DNA from: Verrucomicrobiia bacterium
GTDB lineage: Bacteria; Verrucomicrobiota; Verrucomicrobiia; Limisphaerales; JAEYXS01
DNA: 64,000 nucleotides
Direction: 5' to 3'
Assembly (NCBI GenBank): GCA_036405135.1
Contig: DASWYF010000013.1
Location: forward strand, 248,001 to 312,000
The translations under genes were made by a program, and so were the position numbers. Within the stretch, counting starts at the first letter, position 1. Each line of letters begins with the position of its first letter. The notes under the pieces are model-generated. The model worked only from the letters and a program-made list of their open reading frames with translations, ran no database searches and was not told the origin of the DNA. Of this stretch, positions 45,472 through 53,463 are shown in pieces.

Positions 45472-45915
45472 TTAGGGTTGATGGTTTTGGGTTTCAGTTT
45501 GGGGTTCGTGCTGTTCGGTGAAGCGTTCGCGATACTCTTTGACGGCTTGCTCTAAGGTGGGATGACGTTGGGAGAAGCCGCCTTCACGAGTCTTGCGCGG
45601 GTGAAAGAGGAAGCGGATGCAAGGGCCGCGTTCCTCGGAGATCTGCACGCGGATGCAATGATCGTGCGCGAGAAAGACGAGGTTCGTCAGGTTGTTGAAG
45701 TCGAACGTGGAGAAGTTCTGACGTTGCACGTTCACGGCCACGTAGTATTCGTGCGACCACTCCACCTTGCGGATATCGCCGGGGAAGTGGTGAAGGCCAT
45801 TGAAGAGATCATCGAGCAGGACGGCCACGCGAAGGCCGGTCGGTGAAATTTCTTTTGCGCCGTTGGCTTTCAGGAATTTGCTGGCGGCTTCGGTGCGTTC
45901 GGGTGAGATGGGCAT
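45472..45915 (-). CDS. hypothetical protein (147 aa)
   Basis: Not recognised. Contains LAHDHCIRVQISEERGPCIRF near the middle and a polar Gln/Thr/His tail. The downstream gap holds a TTTCGGGTTT-like low-complexity stretch. Confidence 0.5.
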   Translation of the reverse strand: MPISPERTEAASKFLKANGAKEISPTGLRVAVLLDDLFNGLHHFPGDIRKVEWSHEYYVAVNVQRQNFSTFDFNNLTNLVFLAHDHCIRVQISEERGPCIRFLFHPRKTREGGFSQRHPTLEQAVKEYRERFTEQHEPQTETQNHQP

Positions 45916-45952
45916 AAAGTTTTGTTTCGAGTTTCTTGTTTTTGGTTTCGGG

Positions 45953-46723
45953 TTAGCGGTGGAGTTCGACGAGCATGGTGCGGATGTCGGTGCCGGATTC
46001 GCGGAAGGTCTTGGCGGGAATCTCTTCGGCGTGGCCGTGTTGCTCTACGAGCTTGCGAAAGCCGTGGTGACGTTCGTCAGTGCGCCATGTCCAGCCGGGA
46101 GCGGTGATGGCCACCAAGCGGCCATGTGGGGCGAGAAGATTGAATGCGCGATAGACATGCTCAATGTCCTGACCGTTGCGGAAAGGCGGGTTCATGATGA
46201 TGCGATCGAAACGGAGGTTTCGGTCCAGCTTCATGAAGTCGGTGCCGAGCCAGTTGATGACGGGGCCAAACTTTTTGAGCAGGATCTGCTGCCGCTTGGC
46301 ATCCAGTTCACACACGCCAATGCTCAAGCGGGTGGGGCACTGTTCCATGATGGCCGCGATGATGGAGCCTTCACCGGCGCTGGGTTCCAAGACGGTGTGT
46401 TCCGGCATGATTCCCGCTTGCATCACCATGCGCTCGGCGAGATCCGCCGGAGTGGCGAAGAACTGGGTGAGTTTCTTTTCGTCCACGGCGCGCTCCACCA
46501 GGCCGAACATGATGGCGTCTTGGATGGCATCGGCGGGGTCTTCATCGAAGATGTGGGCCTTCTTCTTGGTGTTCCACTTGCCGCCGAGGTTGGTGAGGAT
46601 TTTGTTCACCTGCTCGTAGATGTTGCGATCGAGACCGCCTTCCGGGAGGAAGAGGCTGGTGCCTTCGCAACGGCATCGTTTCAGGATTTCGAGGATGTGA
46701 GGTTGGATGGTGATGGTGGACAT
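45953..46723 (-). CDS. N6-adenine-type DNA methyltransferase
   Basis: A 256-residue class I methyltransferase. SAM motif I LEPSAGEGSI at 112-121 and catalytic NPPF at 178-181 are intact. The N-terminal 90 residues (LGGKWNTKKKAHIFD) form an additional domain, perhaps for DNA contact. No target-recognition domain is obvious. With two further methyltransferase genes on this strand it suggests extensive modification of phage DNA against host restriction. Confidence 0.75.
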   Translation of the reverse strand: MSTITIQPHILEILKRCRCEGTSLFLPEGGLDRNIYEQVNKILTNLGGKWNTKKKAHIFDEDPADAIQDAIMFGLVERAVDEKKLTQFFATPADLAERMVMQAGIMPEHTVLEPSAGEGSIIAAIMEQCPTRLSIGVCELDAKRQQILLKKFGPVINWLGTDFMKLDRNLRFDRIIMNPPFRNGQDIEHVYRAFNLLAPHGRLVAITAPGWTWRTDERHHGFRKLVEQHGHAEEIPAKTFRESGTDIRTMLVELHR

Positions 46724-46729
46724 GATTGG

Positions 46730-47176
46730 TTATTTGGTTTCGGTTGACGGTTGAGTGGACAAAGTGGCGAGTGATGCATGGATCTCGCTGGCGGCAAAAT
46801 CCATGAAGTGAGTGCCATCGGTGTAGCAGAGGATGCCGACATCAAGTGGCACGACGGGCGCTTTGTAATGAGCACTCTTTTCCAGCTTGGTCTGGATCTC
46901 TGGGGAGTTTGCGCCTATCTCTTTGTAGCCATCGGAGCCGCGTCCGTAGGAGAAAAGCCAAATCTTGCTGCGCCCTGCACCTTCCTTCTTGAACCAATGT
47001 TTCACTACTTCGGGGATGACATCGGCGAGGATGGGCACAGGAACTGGATCGCCATTCCAAAACGGTATGCAGGCTTGGCAGACTTCGCCCGCCACCGCTA
47101 AAGATTTTCGGATCAGAATGACGCAGCACTTGGGGCAGACTGCGGGGAGGGAGTTGGTTTCGGTGATAGTATTCAT
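46730..47176 (-). CDS. zinc-ribbon hypothetical protein (148 aa)
   Basis: Two CxxC pairs near the N-terminus (CPKC near residue 15 and CQAC near 34) form a likely zinc ribbon; the rest is not recognised. The ATG overlaps the upstream gene stop by four bases. A nucleic-acid or protein-binding role is possible. Confidence 0.5.
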   Translation of the reverse strand: MNTITETNSLPAVCPKCCVILIRKSLAVAGEVCQACIPFWNGDPVPVPILADVIPEVVKHWFKKEGAGRSKIWLFSYGRGSDGYKEIGANSPEIQTKLEKSAHYKAPVVPLDVGILCYTDGTHFMDFAASEIHASLATLSTQPSTETK

Positions 47177-47694
47177 TTGCGGAATTTGTATTTGGGATGT
47201 ATCCAGCGTTTTTTGCCGGCGCGTGGATCTTCCCAAGCGCGGATAGATTTGAAGGTGTCGCGGGGCAAACGCTTATCGCCAATCAACTGAAGTTGCCGGC
47301 GGATGCGAAGCTGATGCCAAGGGGACTGGTGATAAACGGTGATGGTGTGGATCGCTCCAAGGAGAAATACAGGATCGCGCGGGATTTGGATCTCTGGATG
47401 GTTCCAATAGCGGAGCAGACCTTGGCGGGTGATGGGCGGCAGTTCATTTACCTTTGCCCTTGCCCTGCGCCAATTGACTGCCCAGCGTTCGCGCCAATCC
47501 TGATTGAATTGGGCGCAGTGCTTCTCAAGTGAGTCCACTCGCTCTTCAGCGGAGGTATGGGTGACCAGTTCAGGGAAGAGAGCATACTTGTCCTTCTCTT
47601 TGGCAACTGCCCTGCGGGCGGCCGCCATGCGTTGGGGAGAACGCTCCAGCTTGTAACCTTCCGCCTTGGAGTAGGGGCACTTCGTGAATCTCAT
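47173..47694 (-). CDS. hypothetical basic protein (173 aa)
   Basis: Arginine- and lysine-rich with tryptophans (RERWAVNWRRARAKVNE; RLPRDTFKSIRAWEDPRAGKK), suggesting nucleic-acid binding. No family recognised. Overlaps both neighbours by four bases, so tightly coupled to the zinc-ribbon gene. Confidence 0.5.
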   Translation of the reverse strand: MRFTKCPYSKAEGYKLERSPQRMAAARRAVAKEKDKYALFPELVTHTSAEERVDSLEKHCAQFNQDWRERWAVNWRRARAKVNELPPITRQGLLRYWNHPEIQIPRDPVFLLGAIHTITVYHQSPWHQLRIRRQLQLIGDKRLPRDTFKSIRAWEDPRAGKKRWIHPKYKFRK

Positions 47695-48221
47695 GCCGTG
47701 AGGAGTTCGCGTGGGGTGCAGTGGTGACTGGTGGCGAGGTCTTTCAGGTGGTTCAGTCCCAGGTGTGAAACGAAGGCGGCGACCTTCTGGCGATCGAGGG
47801 TTTGCACGCGCTTCCAGATGTCGCGGTAGAAGTCGTCGTCGCGTGCTTCGATATCAAAGCCTTTGGTGTGGCGCAGGAGGTTGAGGAGGTGTGGGAAATC
47901 CTTCTTCAGGATGGTCCAGCTTTCCCAGTAGTAGTTCCCGCCAGCGCCGTAACTGGTGTAGCGGATCTTGCGCTTGGATTTGCCGAGGATGAGACGTTTG
48001 CGACTGGACTGGATGCGGACGGGGTAGTCCACACCTTCCATCGTGCGTGCGTCAATGAACGTGCTGCCGCTCAGGAGTTCAAAGGTGCAGCCCATGTCAT
48101 CCACCCCGGGAATACTGAGGTGGATGTCGATTTCAAAGTGGGTGCAGTTGCCGGTGCAGTGGGGTTCGGCATAGCCGAGGTTAAGGCGCGGCGACCAGTT
48201 AATGAGCAGAGATTTTTTCAT
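47691..48221 (-). CDS. hypothetical protein (176 aa)
   Basis: Beta-rich N-terminal half (CTHFEIDIHLSIPGVDD; RKRLILGKSKRKIRYTSYG) and a helical C-terminal half. Not recognised. Coupled to the gene downstream and five bases from the cytosine methyltransferase stop. Confidence 0.5.
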   Translation of the reverse strand: MKKSLLINWSPRLNLGYAEPHCTGNCTHFEIDIHLSIPGVDDMGCTFELLSGSTFIDARTMEGVDYPVRIQSSRKRLILGKSKRKIRYTSYGAGGNYYWESWTILKKDFPHLLNLLRHTKGFDIEARDDDFYRDIWKRVQTLDRQKVAAFVSHLGLNHLKDLATSHHCTPRELLTA

Positions 48222-48226
48222 GGTAG

Positions 48227-50368
48227 CTACTCAGCGAAAGACATCTCGCAGAGGGCGGAGACGTCGGGGTTTTGGGTGAGGACGGCGTAGACGAGGGCGC
48301 GAGCGGTGTTGCGAGGGACGGCGTTGCCGATCTGCTTCACTACTTCGGTCTTGGTGCCGCTGAACTTGTAGTTGCGCGGGAAACCCTGCGCGAGTTGCAG
48401 TTCATGCGGCTGGAGCATCCGCCAGCGGAGACGGATGCGGAAGATGCGCCCGGCGATCTCCACGCAAGGGACAACCAGTGCGAAGCGTTCCTTGCAGGTG
48501 ATGGTATCGAGCGGGTCAGCGACAGGCTGGCCGGTGGCGGTGTTGTAGAACTTGACGACGAAGGGTTTCAGTTCGGTGCCTTCAGGAACGGTGATGTGGA
48601 TCTGCTCGCCCAGTTCCGTCTCAATGATGGAGATGGCACCGGCGCAAGCCACGGCGGGCACTGGCTCGGTAGATGGACGCAAGACGCTGCCGCTTTGCTG
48701 GCCGAGCACGAAGGTGGTCATCTCCGGTTGCGCGATGGACATGGAGCCGCGTTCACCGCAGACGGCTTTCATCGGTTCATCCGGACGATGAGCGCGAATG
48801 CCACCGCTATTGCCATGCGCTGTCTCGATCAAGAGAGGTTCGAGTTCTGGCTTGGCAAAACCGTGAGTGGGTGAGCCGACGATGGAGTGCATCGGCTGGC
48901 GGGTGGTCTGGCATCGCGGGCTCTGGCCTTCACGTTCGCCGAAGGCGGTGGGGACGATGACGCCATCATACAAGCCATGATGTGCGCCGCTGGTGTTGAC
49001 GGCCGTCAGAGGTCCGTTGATCGACTTGGCGGAGGCTTTCACCTGGTCGGGTGACGTGCCGCGAAGCTCGACCAAAGTAGGTTCCGCCACGCAATGACGT
49101 TGCTTGGTGGTGCCGGTGGTGAGGGGATCGGTATCAGGTGCGGTGCCATTGCCGTTCGATTGCTGGTCGATCGTGACGATGATGGGGCGGACGATCGCTT
49201 CACCGCGTGATTCGCAGGTAAGGGTTTTGAGCGGCTGATCAACCGAGTGAACGCGGTTTAAGCCGGATTCTTTCGGCAGGATGTAAGGGCGGATGCCGAA
49301 CTTCAGCAGTCCGTTGTAGATGCGGGCGATGGTCTTCGGTGAGAGGGGTAAGCCGTTGTATTGCTTCTTGCCGGGCATCTCATCGAGGTAACGGCCTTCG
49401 AGCGACCAATCAATGCACTCGGCGGCAGAGCGCCATGGACGCAGCTTCGGTGCGGTGCTGGCGAAGAGGTCGGGTGAGTCCGCACTTTGACGGGCGAGGA
49501 TTTCCTCCATCGGTGCATTCGTGCGGTTGGGCCAGACGATCTTGAGATTGCCACGGACAGCTTGCACGAAGAGGCGCTGACGGGTGGTGGGATCGTTGTA
49601 ATCGGCACAGCAGATGAGTTTCCACGCGACCTTGTAGCCGAGGGATTCGAGCATTCCTTTCCAAGCGAGGAAGGTCTTGCCCTTGTAACGGGGATCGGGA
49701 ATCCAGACGTTGCACATCTTCTCCTGCTTCGTCTTCGGGCAGTGCTTCATCCAAAGCTGACGGAGTGAAGGTGCGCGTTTGGTTTTCTTGCGATTAGCCT
49801 TCTTCCATTTGGCGCGATAGGAATTGATCGTCTGCTCGTTGGTCTTCTCAGACCATTCGGTGAGAGACAACGACGGCCACTTCACTTTCTCCATGCGGCG
49901 GACTTTCATGAGCGGTCCCCATTCGAGGAACTCGGGCACGTTCTCCACGAGGATGATGCGGGGCTGCAATGCCTCGGCCCAGCGGGTGACGCAATGGGCG
50001 GTGGCGCGGGACTGTTCGTTCATGGGCTTGCCGCCCCGTGCCCGCGAGTGATGCGTGCATTCAGGCGAGGCCCAGAGGACGTCCAGTTCACCGAGCTTGT
50101 AGAGGGAGCGGGGATTGATGTCGTCCACGCCGGTGCAGTAGTGACGGTCCTTGGGATGGTTCTTGCGGATGGTGCGGATGGCGACCTTCCAGTGATTGAT
50201 GTGCGTGCTCTCGGGATCGTACTGGGCAGCGCGCATGGCTTCCTTCGCGCCATTGGAGGTGCCGCCTCCGCCGCAGAAGAGATCCACGAAGCGGAGCGTC
50301 TTGCGCTTGGGTGTGTGCCTGGTGCAAAGAGCGCGGGCAGATGGAGCGGGAAGGTCTAGGGTTTGCAT
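48227..50368 (-). CDS. C5-cytosine DNA methyltransferase
   Basis: A 713-residue enzyme methylating cytosine C5. Motif I FVDLFCGGGG at 27-36, catalytic motif IV SPECTHHSR at 101-109 (Cys104; the usual PC pair is EC here), ENV at 142-144, a QRLF-type motif VIII near 265 and a C-terminal motif X (GNAVPRNTARALVYAV). The long region between about 300 and 640 is larger than in simple enzymes and probably includes target recognition. All catalytic motifs look intact. Part of the modification gene set. Confidence 0.85.
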   Translation of the reverse strand: MQTLDLPAPSARALCTRHTPKRKTLRFVDLFCGGGGTSNGAKEAMRAAQYDPESTHINHWKVAIRTIRKNHPKDRHYCTGVDDINPRSLYKLGELDVLWASPECTHHSRARGGKPMNEQSRATAHCVTRWAEALQPRIILVENVPEFLEWGPLMKVRRMEKVKWPSLSLTEWSEKTNEQTINSYRAKWKKANRKKTKRAPSLRQLWMKHCPKTKQEKMCNVWIPDPRYKGKTFLAWKGMLESLGYKVAWKLICCADYNDPTTRQRLFVQAVRGNLKIVWPNRTNAPMEEILARQSADSPDLFASTAPKLRPWRSAAECIDWSLEGRYLDEMPGKKQYNGLPLSPKTIARIYNGLLKFGIRPYILPKESGLNRVHSVDQPLKTLTCESRGEAIVRPIIVTIDQQSNGNGTAPDTDPLTTGTTKQRHCVAEPTLVELRGTSPDQVKASAKSINGPLTAVNTSGAHHGLYDGVIVPTAFGEREGQSPRCQTTRQPMHSIVGSPTHGFAKPELEPLLIETAHGNSGGIRAHRPDEPMKAVCGERGSMSIAQPEMTTFVLGQQSGSVLRPSTEPVPAVACAGAISIIETELGEQIHITVPEGTELKPFVVKFYNTATGQPVADPLDTITCKERFALVVPCVEIAGRIFRIRLRWRMLQPHELQLAQGFPRNYKFSGTKTEVVKQIGNAVPRNTARALVYAVLTQNPDVSALCEMSFAE

Positions 50369-50385
50369 GGGGAGAGGGGGTTAAC

Positions 50386-50415
50386 CGCAGATGGACGCAG
50401 ATAAACGCAGATGAG
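50386..50415. repeat. 10-bp tandem repeat, three units
   Basis: CGCAGATGGA, CGCAGATAAA and CGCAGATGAG; same period and unit order as at 31-63. Confidence 0.7.
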
Positions 50416-50418
50416 GGA

Positions 50419-50823
50419 TCAGCCGAGGTGGATGATGTTGAGCTGGGTGGACGCGTAGCCGCAGACGCGGACTAATCGAACCAAGTCATCAGCGTGGTAT
50501 CTTTCGGAGACAATGATGATGTGGTGGAAATTTAGCTGGAGCTTGCGGAGGACTTTTTGAAATGGAACGCGCCGACCTTGGTGAGGTGAAAGAGGAGTGT
50601 TTGAGGCGCTTAAATCTACCAAGCCTACATTCAATTTTTTAGGGAGTTTGGTTAAGCTCCCGTATAAATTCGCCGCCAGTGTGCTTTTGCCTGAACCTAT
50701 TTCACCGGAGATGATGGTGATGGTGGCCTGATCTTTCCGCATCGAGCGCGTGATGGTGAGTTTCGCGTCTGTAGCGTTGAGATTGTGGGCGCGTAGGAGG
50801 GAGAGGGGTGAGGTGGTTTTCAT
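50419..50823 (-). CDS. small P-loop protein, paralogue A (134 aa)
   Basis: Walker A GEIGSGKST at 40-48 within ATITIISGEIGSGKSTLA. Downstream FHHIIIVSERYHADDLVRL ends in STQLNIIHLG. The protein at 51108 shares order and wording, so they are paralogues. At this size it is a minimal P-loop fold without lid or obvious Walker B. Overlaps the next upstream gene by four bases. Function unknown; regulatory NTP binding or a role with DNA-modification genes is speculative. Confidence 0.6.
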   Translation of the reverse strand: MKTTSPLSLLRAHNLNATDAKLTITRSMRKDQATITIISGEIGSGKSTLAANLYGSLTKLPKKLNVGLVDLSASNTPLSPHQGRRVPFQKVLRKLQLNFHHIIIVSERYHADDLVRLVRVCGYASTQLNIIHLG

Positions 50824-51059
50824 GGTGTGGCGATGAAGGGTTGAAGTTGTGGGACGTTCTTCGTGGGGATCGCGGAAGGTGTGAACTCATACGCGACATA
50901 CGCATGGTTGGAGTGGCGGATGCGCGAGCCATCCGCCAGTTCGTCCATGCCGCAGGGGATGGCACCGATGAACAGATCGCGGACCGGAGGACGGAACCAC
51001 TGCTTCATGCGGAGGCGGCGGAGTTTGAGACGCTTCTTGCGGGTGAGGGGTTTGTTCAT
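50820..51059 (-). CDS. small basic hypothetical protein (79 aa)
   Basis: Very basic start (NKPLTRKKRLKLRRLRMKQW) suggests nucleic-acid binding; remainder not recognised. It separates the two P-loop paralogues and overlaps the downstream one. Confidence 0.5.
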   Translation of the reverse strand: MNKPLTRKKRLKLRRLRMKQWFRPPVRDLFIGAIPCGMDELADGSRIRHSNHAYVAYEFTPSAIPTKNVPQLQPFIATP

Positions 51060-51107
51060 GGGGAGAGAGGGTTAAACCGCTAAATACGCGGAATACACGA
51101 ACGGGGT

Positions 51108-51482
51108 TTAGGTGAGATTGATGACGTTGATCTGCGTGTTCTTATGGCAACGCCGGCGGATTAGCTCCATGAACTCACCGCCCATGGGTTCAATCACCAA
51201 TATGAGGTGATGGAAATTGCGCTGGATACGTTTGAGATATTTGCGTGTCTCTACCGCACGAAATGAATGGTTGGCGTCATCAATGACTACTGCGCGAGTA
51301 CGGGAATCTCCGTATGTCAGAGCGTCATATAATTTCTTCGCCAGTGTGGACTTGCCGCAGCCCATCCTCCCGGTGATGAAGGTAATAGTGGCGGGAAACT
51401 GGTCCTTTTTTAATCGTCTGCAAACTGTGTCGCTGTGTTTGAAATTATGGTGATGAGTCCAGAAAAATGGGCTTTTTTTCAT
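51108..51482 (-). CDS. small P-loop protein, paralogue B (124 aa)
   Basis: Walker A GRMGCGKST at 38-46, preceded by KKDQFPATITFI as in paralogue A. Then FHHLILVIEPMGGEFMELI and TQINVINLT. The start was placed at MKKSPFF since upstream codons overlap another gene's reading and look unlike protein. Function unknown. Confidence 0.6.
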   Translation of the reverse strand: MKKSPFFWTHHHNFKHSDTVCRRLKKDQFPATITFITGRMGCGKSTLAKKLYDALTYGDSRTRAVVIDDANHSFRAVETRKYLKRIQRNFHHLILVIEPMGGEFMELIRRRCHKNTQINVINLT

Positions 51483-51525
51483 AGTGGTGTGCTTACTCAG
51501 GTTTGAGGATGGCCTTGGCGATTTG

Positions 51526-52392
51526 TTAGCCGTTGAGAGGAGGTGGTTCGGAGAGATGGAGAGCTTCACGGAGAAGCTTCCAAGCGATTTCTCGTTTGGC
51601 TGTTTCCTTCTTGGACATGTATTCCGACTGGTAGGGCAATCCGCCGCCACCCCATTCCGCCTTCATGAAGGGAGCGGCCAAGGTGCCCATGGCCTTGAGG
51701 GCGGTTTCGAGCTGGGCGATGCGCTGGTGCTGCTGGAGGACGTAGGTGGGGATCAGTGCATCGAAGAGGTGATAAAAATCGTCTGCCCGTTTGATGATGT
51801 ACCAAGCTGGGGAACTGAATGCTTCTTCGATTTTGTCATGGGAGATCAGTTGCTCCACATCAAGGCACGCTTGGCGATGTGTCGGTGATAATTCGTTCCA
51901 GTTGATTTCCTCTTTCAATTCTTCAATGACTTCCTCCATGATTTTCCGTAGCTGCGTGTCCCGCGCCTCTTTGCTCCAAAAGAAATCCGAATCTGGTGTG
52001 CCATTGTGGATGTCGTAATGGATGACATACACGGTGGGATTTTTATCGGTGGAGGTGAGGTCTTGGATCAGCGGGACGAAGTCTTCCAAGATGAGTTGCA
52101 TCGTCTGGTCGCGGGCGGTCTTGCAATCGTCGTCGTAGCCTTCGTGCGGCTTGGGCAGGAGGCGTGCGCCGAGATCCACGACGCGTTTCACCAAATCGAA
52201 GCGGTGCGTGGTCTTGTCGCAGTTCGGGCAGAGGACGGTCTTGAAACCGTCGATCGTGACGCAGCAGAGGAACTGCGGGTGCATGTCCACATGGCAGATG
52301 TAGCAGCGGCAGTGTTCGTCCTTGGGATGTTCCGCGAGGCAGTAGGAGCATTGCGGGATGGGCTCCGGTTCGGTGAGGGCAGGTGTGGTCAT
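51526..52392 (-). CDS. zinc-binding hypothetical protein (288 aa)
   Basis: Residues 15-65 hold several cysteine-histidine clusters (CSYCLAEH, CRCYICHVDMH, CPNCDKTTH), consistent with one or two zinc fingers of RING or treble-clef type. The rest is helical and acidic (IMEEVIEELKEEINWNE), ending in a basic helix. Could mediate protein-protein or nucleic-acid contacts. Family not recognised. Confidence 0.55.
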   Translation of the reverse strand: MTTPALTEPEPIPQCSYCLAEHPKDEHCRCYICHVDMHPQFLCCVTIDGFKTVLCPNCDKTTHRFDLVKRVVDLGARLLPKPHEGYDDDCKTARDQTMQLILEDFVPLIQDLTSTDKNPTVYVIHYDIHNGTPDSDFFWSKEARDTQLRKIMEEVIEELKEEINWNELSPTHRQACLDVEQLISHDKIEEAFSSPAWYIIKRADDFYHLFDALIPTYVLQQHQRIAQLETALKAMGTLAAPFMKAEWGGGGLPYQSEYMSKKETAKREIAWKLLREALHLSEPPPLNG

Positions 52393-52404
52393 AGTAGGGG
52401 TGAG

Positions 52405-52824
52405 TTACTTGAGGTTGCAGATGCAGTGGTGACGGTTGAGGACTTCGGCCATGCGTTCGCAGATGGCCTGGCCGAAGCAGTAAATCATGGTGACTTTCCG
52501 CCCTTGGATCGTCTGGTCGGCATACATCCAGAAGATCTTGCACTCGTGAAACCGGCGGAAGAGATGGGAGAAGCTGGACCCGTTATCCAATACGACCTGA
52601 TGGCCGACTGGGTTGGGGAACTCAGCGAAAATGATGCTGAACTGCTTGCCCATGTCCCGAAGCGGGGCGTCACCGATCAGCATGATGGCGAGTCCGGGAT
52701 CGGGAATGGCTGCATCCGCATCTTTGACCATGCATAAGCGGTCCCTGCTATGCCGACAGGCGGTCAGGTAGAGGGTCGCAACGCAGGGCAGCTCATCGGA
52801 TTTATAAGAAGCGGTTGGTTTCAT
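52405..52824 (-). CDS. hypothetical protein (139 aa), first gene of leftward operon
   Basis: Not recognised. Cysteine-containing alpha-beta protein (VLNRHHCICNLK at its end). The start was set at the internal ATG followed by KPTASYK. Its start codon is six bases from a box pair, so its expression, and that of genes downstream, may be repressor-controlled. Confidence 0.5.
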   Translation of the reverse strand: MKPTASYKSDELPCVATLYLTACRHSRDRLCMVKDADAAIPDPGLAIMLIGDAPLRDMGKQFSIIFAEFPNPVGHQVVLDNGSSFSHLFRRFHECKIFWMYADQTIQGRKVTMIYCFGQAICERMAEVLNRHHCICNLK

Positions 52825-52829
52825 GGTAT

Positions 52830-52859
52830 CAGTTTTAAATGGTTGACCATAAAATATGG
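52830..52859. promoter_or_regulatory. paired 13-bp operator-like boxes
   Basis: CAGTTTTAAATGG at 52830-52842 and CCATAAAATATGG at 52847-52859, centres 17 bp apart, with TTGAC at 52843-52847. It sits between the minus-strand gene start and the small plus-strand frame. Confidence 0.65.
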
Positions 52860-52893
52860 AAAAAACAGGCAAGCGAAACTGCCCGAGAGGAGA

Positions 52894-53046
52894 ATGAACA
52901 AAGCGGGAAATGAAGACGCGAGAGTTCTGGGATGGTGCAATCCATGCCTCAGACTACATTATTCCATAAAAAATAGTAAAACTAAATTTTATGGAGAAGT
53001 AACCGAACATATCCGAATCAGTTCCGGGAGGTGTGCAGTTGTTTGA
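52894..53046 (+). CDS. possible small plus-strand gene (50 aa)
   Basis: Short frame with a strong GAGAGGAG site four bases before ATG, 35 bp after the box pair at 52830. No recognised product. A second box pair lies inside it and its end overlaps the convergent minus gene. Could be an early regulatory peptide or a chance frame. Confidence 0.3.
   Translation: MNKAGNEDARVLGWCNPCLRLHYSIKNSKTKFYGEVTEHIRISSGRCAVV
52964..52994. promoter_or_regulatory. second box pair in the 52.8-53.0 kb gap
   Basis: CCATAAAAAATAG at 52964-52976 and CTAAATTTTATGG at 52982-52994, centres 18 bp apart, without TTGAC in the linker. Confidence 0.6.
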
Positions 53047-53266
53047 AGGTGCGCAGGTCATCACCGGCCTGTTTCAATTCCTGTTTGACCTGGGCGAGTT
53101 CATCCAGCAGCGCCTTGGTGTGGCCTTCCTCGAGGCGGTCCACCAGAGACTGGCGGGCGGCGGTGAGGGCGGCGATGCGTTCTTCGGTGAGCCGGATGTT
53201 CTCTGTGTTAGAGGGCACTCCGGTGAAGATAACGGCAAGCACACCAAGGGGCAAGCGGATGAGCAT
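53018..53266 (-). CDS. small protein with N-terminal hydrophobic segment and coiled coil (82 aa)
   Basis: Residues 1-18 (MLIRLPLGVLAVIFTGVP) look like a signal or membrane anchor. Residues 25-78 form a charged helix (RIAALTAARQSLVDRLEEGH; DELAQVKQELKQAGDDL) with coiled-coil character. Topology recalls a small spanin or envelope protein. Adjacent to a 63-residue gene, two bases apart. Confidence 0.5.
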   Translation of the reverse strand: MLIRLPLGVLAVIFTGVPSNTENIRLTEERIAALTAARQSLVDRLEEGHTKALLDELAQVKQELKQAGDDLRTFKQLHTSRN

Positions 53267-53268
53267 GG

Positions 53269-53460
53269 TCAGTTGGAGGTTAGGTTGGTTGGTGGGAGGG
53301 GCAGACGGGCCTGCGCCTGATCGGCAGCGGCCTTGTCCGCCTTTTGCATCTCCAGTTCGCGGGAGATACGTTCGCCATCCGCCGTGGTGCCAATCCCGAG
53401 ATTGAAAGAGGCGGTGGTGAAGGCGAATTCCGGTATGTGAATGAGTTTCTTGTTGTTCAT
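53269..53460 (-). CDS. small hypothetical protein (63 aa)
   Basis: Not recognised. Polar with an alanine-rich middle (QKADKAAADQAQARL). Lies three bases downstream of the AAA+ gene and likely in the same message. Confidence 0.45.
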   Translation of the reverse strand: MNNKKLIHIPEFAFTTASFNLGIGTTADGERISRELEMQKADKAAADQAQARLPLPPTNLTSN

Positions 53461-53463
53461 AGG

